From NCBI GenBank assembly GCA_030642525.1, contig DAOWNO010000112.1, forward strand, positions 1-6,860: DNA of 6,860 nt, written 5' to 3'. The DNA is from Candidatus Aegiribacteria sp. Its GTDB lineage: Bacteria; Fermentibacterota; Fermentibacteria; Fermentibacterales; JCC-6. Numbering within the stretch: the first letter of the stretch is position 1; the number at the start of each line of letters is the position of its first letter. The translations under genes were made by a program, and so were the position numbers. This document shows positions 5,423 through 6,860 of the stretch, piece after piece. Below the pieces are notes generated by a model. It was given only the letters and a program-made list of their open reading frames with translations, was not told where the DNA came from and did no database searches.

Positions 5423-6517
5423 TTATCGATTCCTTTCATCAAGAACCTTGCGGTAGAGTCTCAGGTACTCATTGATTGTAGATTCAATGTTGAAAAGCGA
5501 AGCTCTTTCCAAACCGCACAGACCCATCTTTCTCGCACTGTCCTGATTATTGATAAGGTTCGACAGCGCCTCAGCCATCTCCGCAGGTGAATTGGGATTC
5601 ACCAGAGTTCCGCAGCTTCCGTCCCTTCCCACTACATCGCCTATCCCCGGAACATCAGAAGCCACTACTGGAAGCCCCGAAGCCATCGCTTCAACAGCGG
5701 CAATACCGAAACCCTCCCGCGTAGAAGGCATAAAGAAAATATCAGCTCCCTGCATAAGAGCAGGTATATCTCTCACGTCCCCGGGGAATTCCATATTTGA
5801 GGAAACACCAAGTTCAGCCGCAAGTTCTTTCAGTTCGCTTTCGAGATTCCCGCTTCCAGCGATCACGTACTTCAGCTCGGTTCTACAGCTACCCTGGAGT
5901 ATTGAGAACGCTTTTATTGATGCATGGTAATTCTTCGCGGCTGTAAGCCTTCCAACGGATAATATCACCAGCGAATCTTTACCCTTAAATATTCCTGCTG
6001 CCTTGAATTCCGAAAGATCTATTCCGTTTGATATTACTGCAAGGCGATCTGAAACATCCGGAATCCAGTATTCAAGCTCTACTGCGGCTCCATCACTGAC
6101 ACATACGATTCGATCATATGAGGGGTAGAACAATCTGTCGGTAAGTCTTCCATAAATAGTTCCGCGTCTACGATTAGATGTACTGTGCTCAGTTGTTATC
6201 AATCGTCCATTCAGTGGTTTTCCCTCCCGGACAAGACTGACTGTCAGCTGTGAGGGAAAGAGGTGTGAATGAATTATATCAGCATGCTCAAGAAACGCTT
6301 CCTCCGGCAGCCCGGCGAGTCGTGACAGTGCCCTTGGATCGTAGGGAGAAGAAAGACCCAGGGAAAATATACCTTCCCCTGACCATCCATACTCACTTCC
6401 AGCAAGGAAAACCAGAACACTTCTCTCTCCGCGATTAAGATATCCTCGATGCAGGTTCAGAGCAAGCCTTTCAGCCCCTCCTGTTTCGAGACTGTTGATA
6501 ACCTGAACTATTATCAT
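5423..6517 (-). CDS. Glycosyltransferase family 4 (GT-B fold)
   Basis: At 364 residues this is a complete retaining GT-B enzyme that moves a sugar from a nucleotide donor to an acceptor on the cytoplasmic side. The N-terminal acceptor domain starts MIIVQVINSLETGGAERLAL, with the GGAER loop typical of GT4. HSHLF (83-87) and TTEHS (108-112) follow, then the linker CVSDGAAVELEYW and VISNGIDLSEF. The C-terminal donor domain has SVGRLTAAKNY (R190 and K195 for the diphosphate), the AGSGNLESEL segment, DVRDIPALMQGADIFFMPS, and the EX7E motif E268-E276 within REGFGIAAVEAMASGLPVVA. No signal or membrane segment is seen. Sugar and acceptor cannot be read from sequence; exopolysaccharide, O-antigen or glycolipid synthesis are the usual roles. 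The start is ATG at 6515-6517 with only a weak purine-rich site. It is first in the leftward block, 272 bases after the tRNA-Phe 3' end. Confidence 0.93.
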   Translation of the reverse strand: MIIVQVINSLETGGAERLALNLHRGYLNRGERSVLVFLAGSEYGWSGEGIFSLGLSSPYDPRALSRLAGLPEEAFLEHADIIHSHLFPSQLTVSLVREGKPLNGRLITTEHSTSNRRRGTIYGRLTDRLFYPSYDRIVCVSDGAAVELEYWIPDVSDRLAVISNGIDLSEFKAAGIFKGKDSLVILSVGRLTAAKNYHASIKAFSILQGSCRTELKYVIAGSGNLESELKELAAELGVSSNMEFPGDVRDIPALMQGADIFFMPSTREGFGIAAVEAMASGLPVVASDVPGIGDVVGRDGSCGTLVNPNSPAEMAEALSNLINNQDSARKMGLCGLERASLFNIESTINEYLRLYRKVLDERNR

Positions 6518-6544
6518 TGTATTTTTTCTTTGATAAACGTATTG

Positions 6545-6550
6545 ATTATA
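6545..6550 (-). promoter_or_regulatory. Candidate -10 element for the glycosyltransferase operon
   Basis: A perfect TATAAT on the minus strand, about 28 bases before the glycosyltransferase ATG, in an AT-rich stretch (ATATTTATAATCAATA). At the standard 17-base spacing the -35 would be CTTAGA, which matches only three of six positions. The better TTTACA lies 11 bases away, too close. The 5' leader would be about 20 bases. Confidence 0.35.
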
Positions 6551-6602
6551 AATATTTCTGCTGTAAATCTAAGCGCAGCCGTACTGAATGAGAAGCTAAC
6601 CA

Positions 6603-6740
6603 TTGAATGGAGATCAAATTGTCAAGAGAAGATCTGATGAACGAAGAACTCGAACTCTTCAGGAAAGGAAGGAGAACGTCAGAGAACTCGTTGGACGTAT
6701 AGGAGCAAACAGAATTCAAAGAAGGTTCCTGAATAGTTAA
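6603..6740 (+). CDS. Possible small basic protein, 45 residues, unrecognised
   Basis: A TTG-started frame reading MNGDQIVKRRSDERRTRTLQ and then a helix-like tail with KENVRELVGRIGANRIQRRF, ending LNS and TAA. It is rich in Arg and Lys, and its last 25 residues would form a basic amphipathic helix. An in-frame TAA lies at 6597-6599, so it cannot extend. AGAAG (6591-6595) is a weak ribosome site seven bases before the TTG. A 31-codon ATG frame (6607-6702) overlaps it in another phase, so at most one is real. It stands alone and points toward the tRNA gene on the opposite strand. It could equally be the remnant of a longer gene or chance. Confidence 0.25.
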   Translation: MNGDQIVKRRSDERRTRTLQERKENVRELVGRIGANRIQRRFLNS

Positions 6741-6789
6741 CCGAATATCCCGGTTCCCATGTCGTTTTTAACAGTGGGTGGCACTGAAA

Positions 6790-6860
<71 letters not shown>

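Larger units (their letters stand above)
6518..6789. other. Intergenic region between the glycosyltransferase and tRNA-Phe
   Basis: About 270 bases with no gene I can name. It holds the candidate promoter at 6545-6550, a 45-codon rightward frame (6603-6740), and weak hairpins: AACCG/CGGTT (6739-6755) and GGCAC/GTGCC (6779-6795, reaching into the tRNA 3' end). No strong terminator follows the tRNA on the minus strand; the AACCG/CGGTT stem has no T run. Confidence 0.6.

Noticed and set aside
5550..5930. 126-residue rightward frame antisense to the glycosyltransferase
   Set aside because: Low-complexity Ser/Pro/Ala composition mirrors the codons of the GT4 donor domain, and it has no ribosome site or motif.
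6620..6625. Perfect TTGACA on the minus strand, possible -35 for the glycosyltransferase
   Set aside because: At spacings of 16 to 18 bases the -10 positions match TATAAT at about one of six bases; the TATAAT at 6545-6550 is too far away.
6739..6766. AACCG/CGGTT hairpin followed by TTTTT on the plus strand as a terminator
   Set aside because: The stem is only five pairs with a seven-base loop, and the T run starts about nine bases after it, too far for a standard terminator.

Overview
The window reads as ordinary chromosome from a Gram-negative (two-membrane) bacterium of moderate GC, by eye a little under half. The diderm call rests on an outer-membrane barrel gene of the Wzi type. The mix of a TPR protein with a CASC/HGICPEC tail, an FN3 membrane protein of the DUF6754 type and many purine-rich ribosome sites fits FCB-group or related candidate phyla better than Proteobacteria, but this is a weak inference and no gene here fixes the phylum.

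Layout. The left half is transcribed rightward: the 3' part of a TPR/coiled-coil signalling-type gene (1-528), a 4Fe-4S 23S rRNA uracil-C5 methyltransferase of the RlmD/RumA family (577-1815, TTG start), and a Wzi-like outer-membrane barrel gene (1800-3221) overlapping the methyltransferase by 16 bases. The right half is transcribed leftward and converges on it after a 40-base gap. In order of transcription it holds a tRNA-Phe(GAA) gene cut by the window edge (6790-6860), about 270 bases with no convincing gene, a GT4 glycosyltransferase (6517-5423), a YpeA-like GNAT acetyltransferase (5417-4974) that starts 5 bases after the glycosyltransferase stop, a possible terminator, an FN3/DUF6754 membrane protein (4891-3722), and a second GNAT acetyltransferase (3720-3262) that starts one base after the previous stop.

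How the genes fit together. Two pairs look translationally coupled: rlmD with the Wzi-like gene, and DUF6754 with GNAT. The glycosyltransferase and the Wzi-like barrel could both serve surface polysaccharide, but they lie on opposite strands with no other capsule or LPS genes in view, so this link is only inference. I found no mobile element, CRISPR array or defence system. The least understood pieces are the DUF6754 protein with its coupled acetyltransferase and the Cys-rich tail of the TPR protein. The rest is recognisable housekeeping or generic accessory content.
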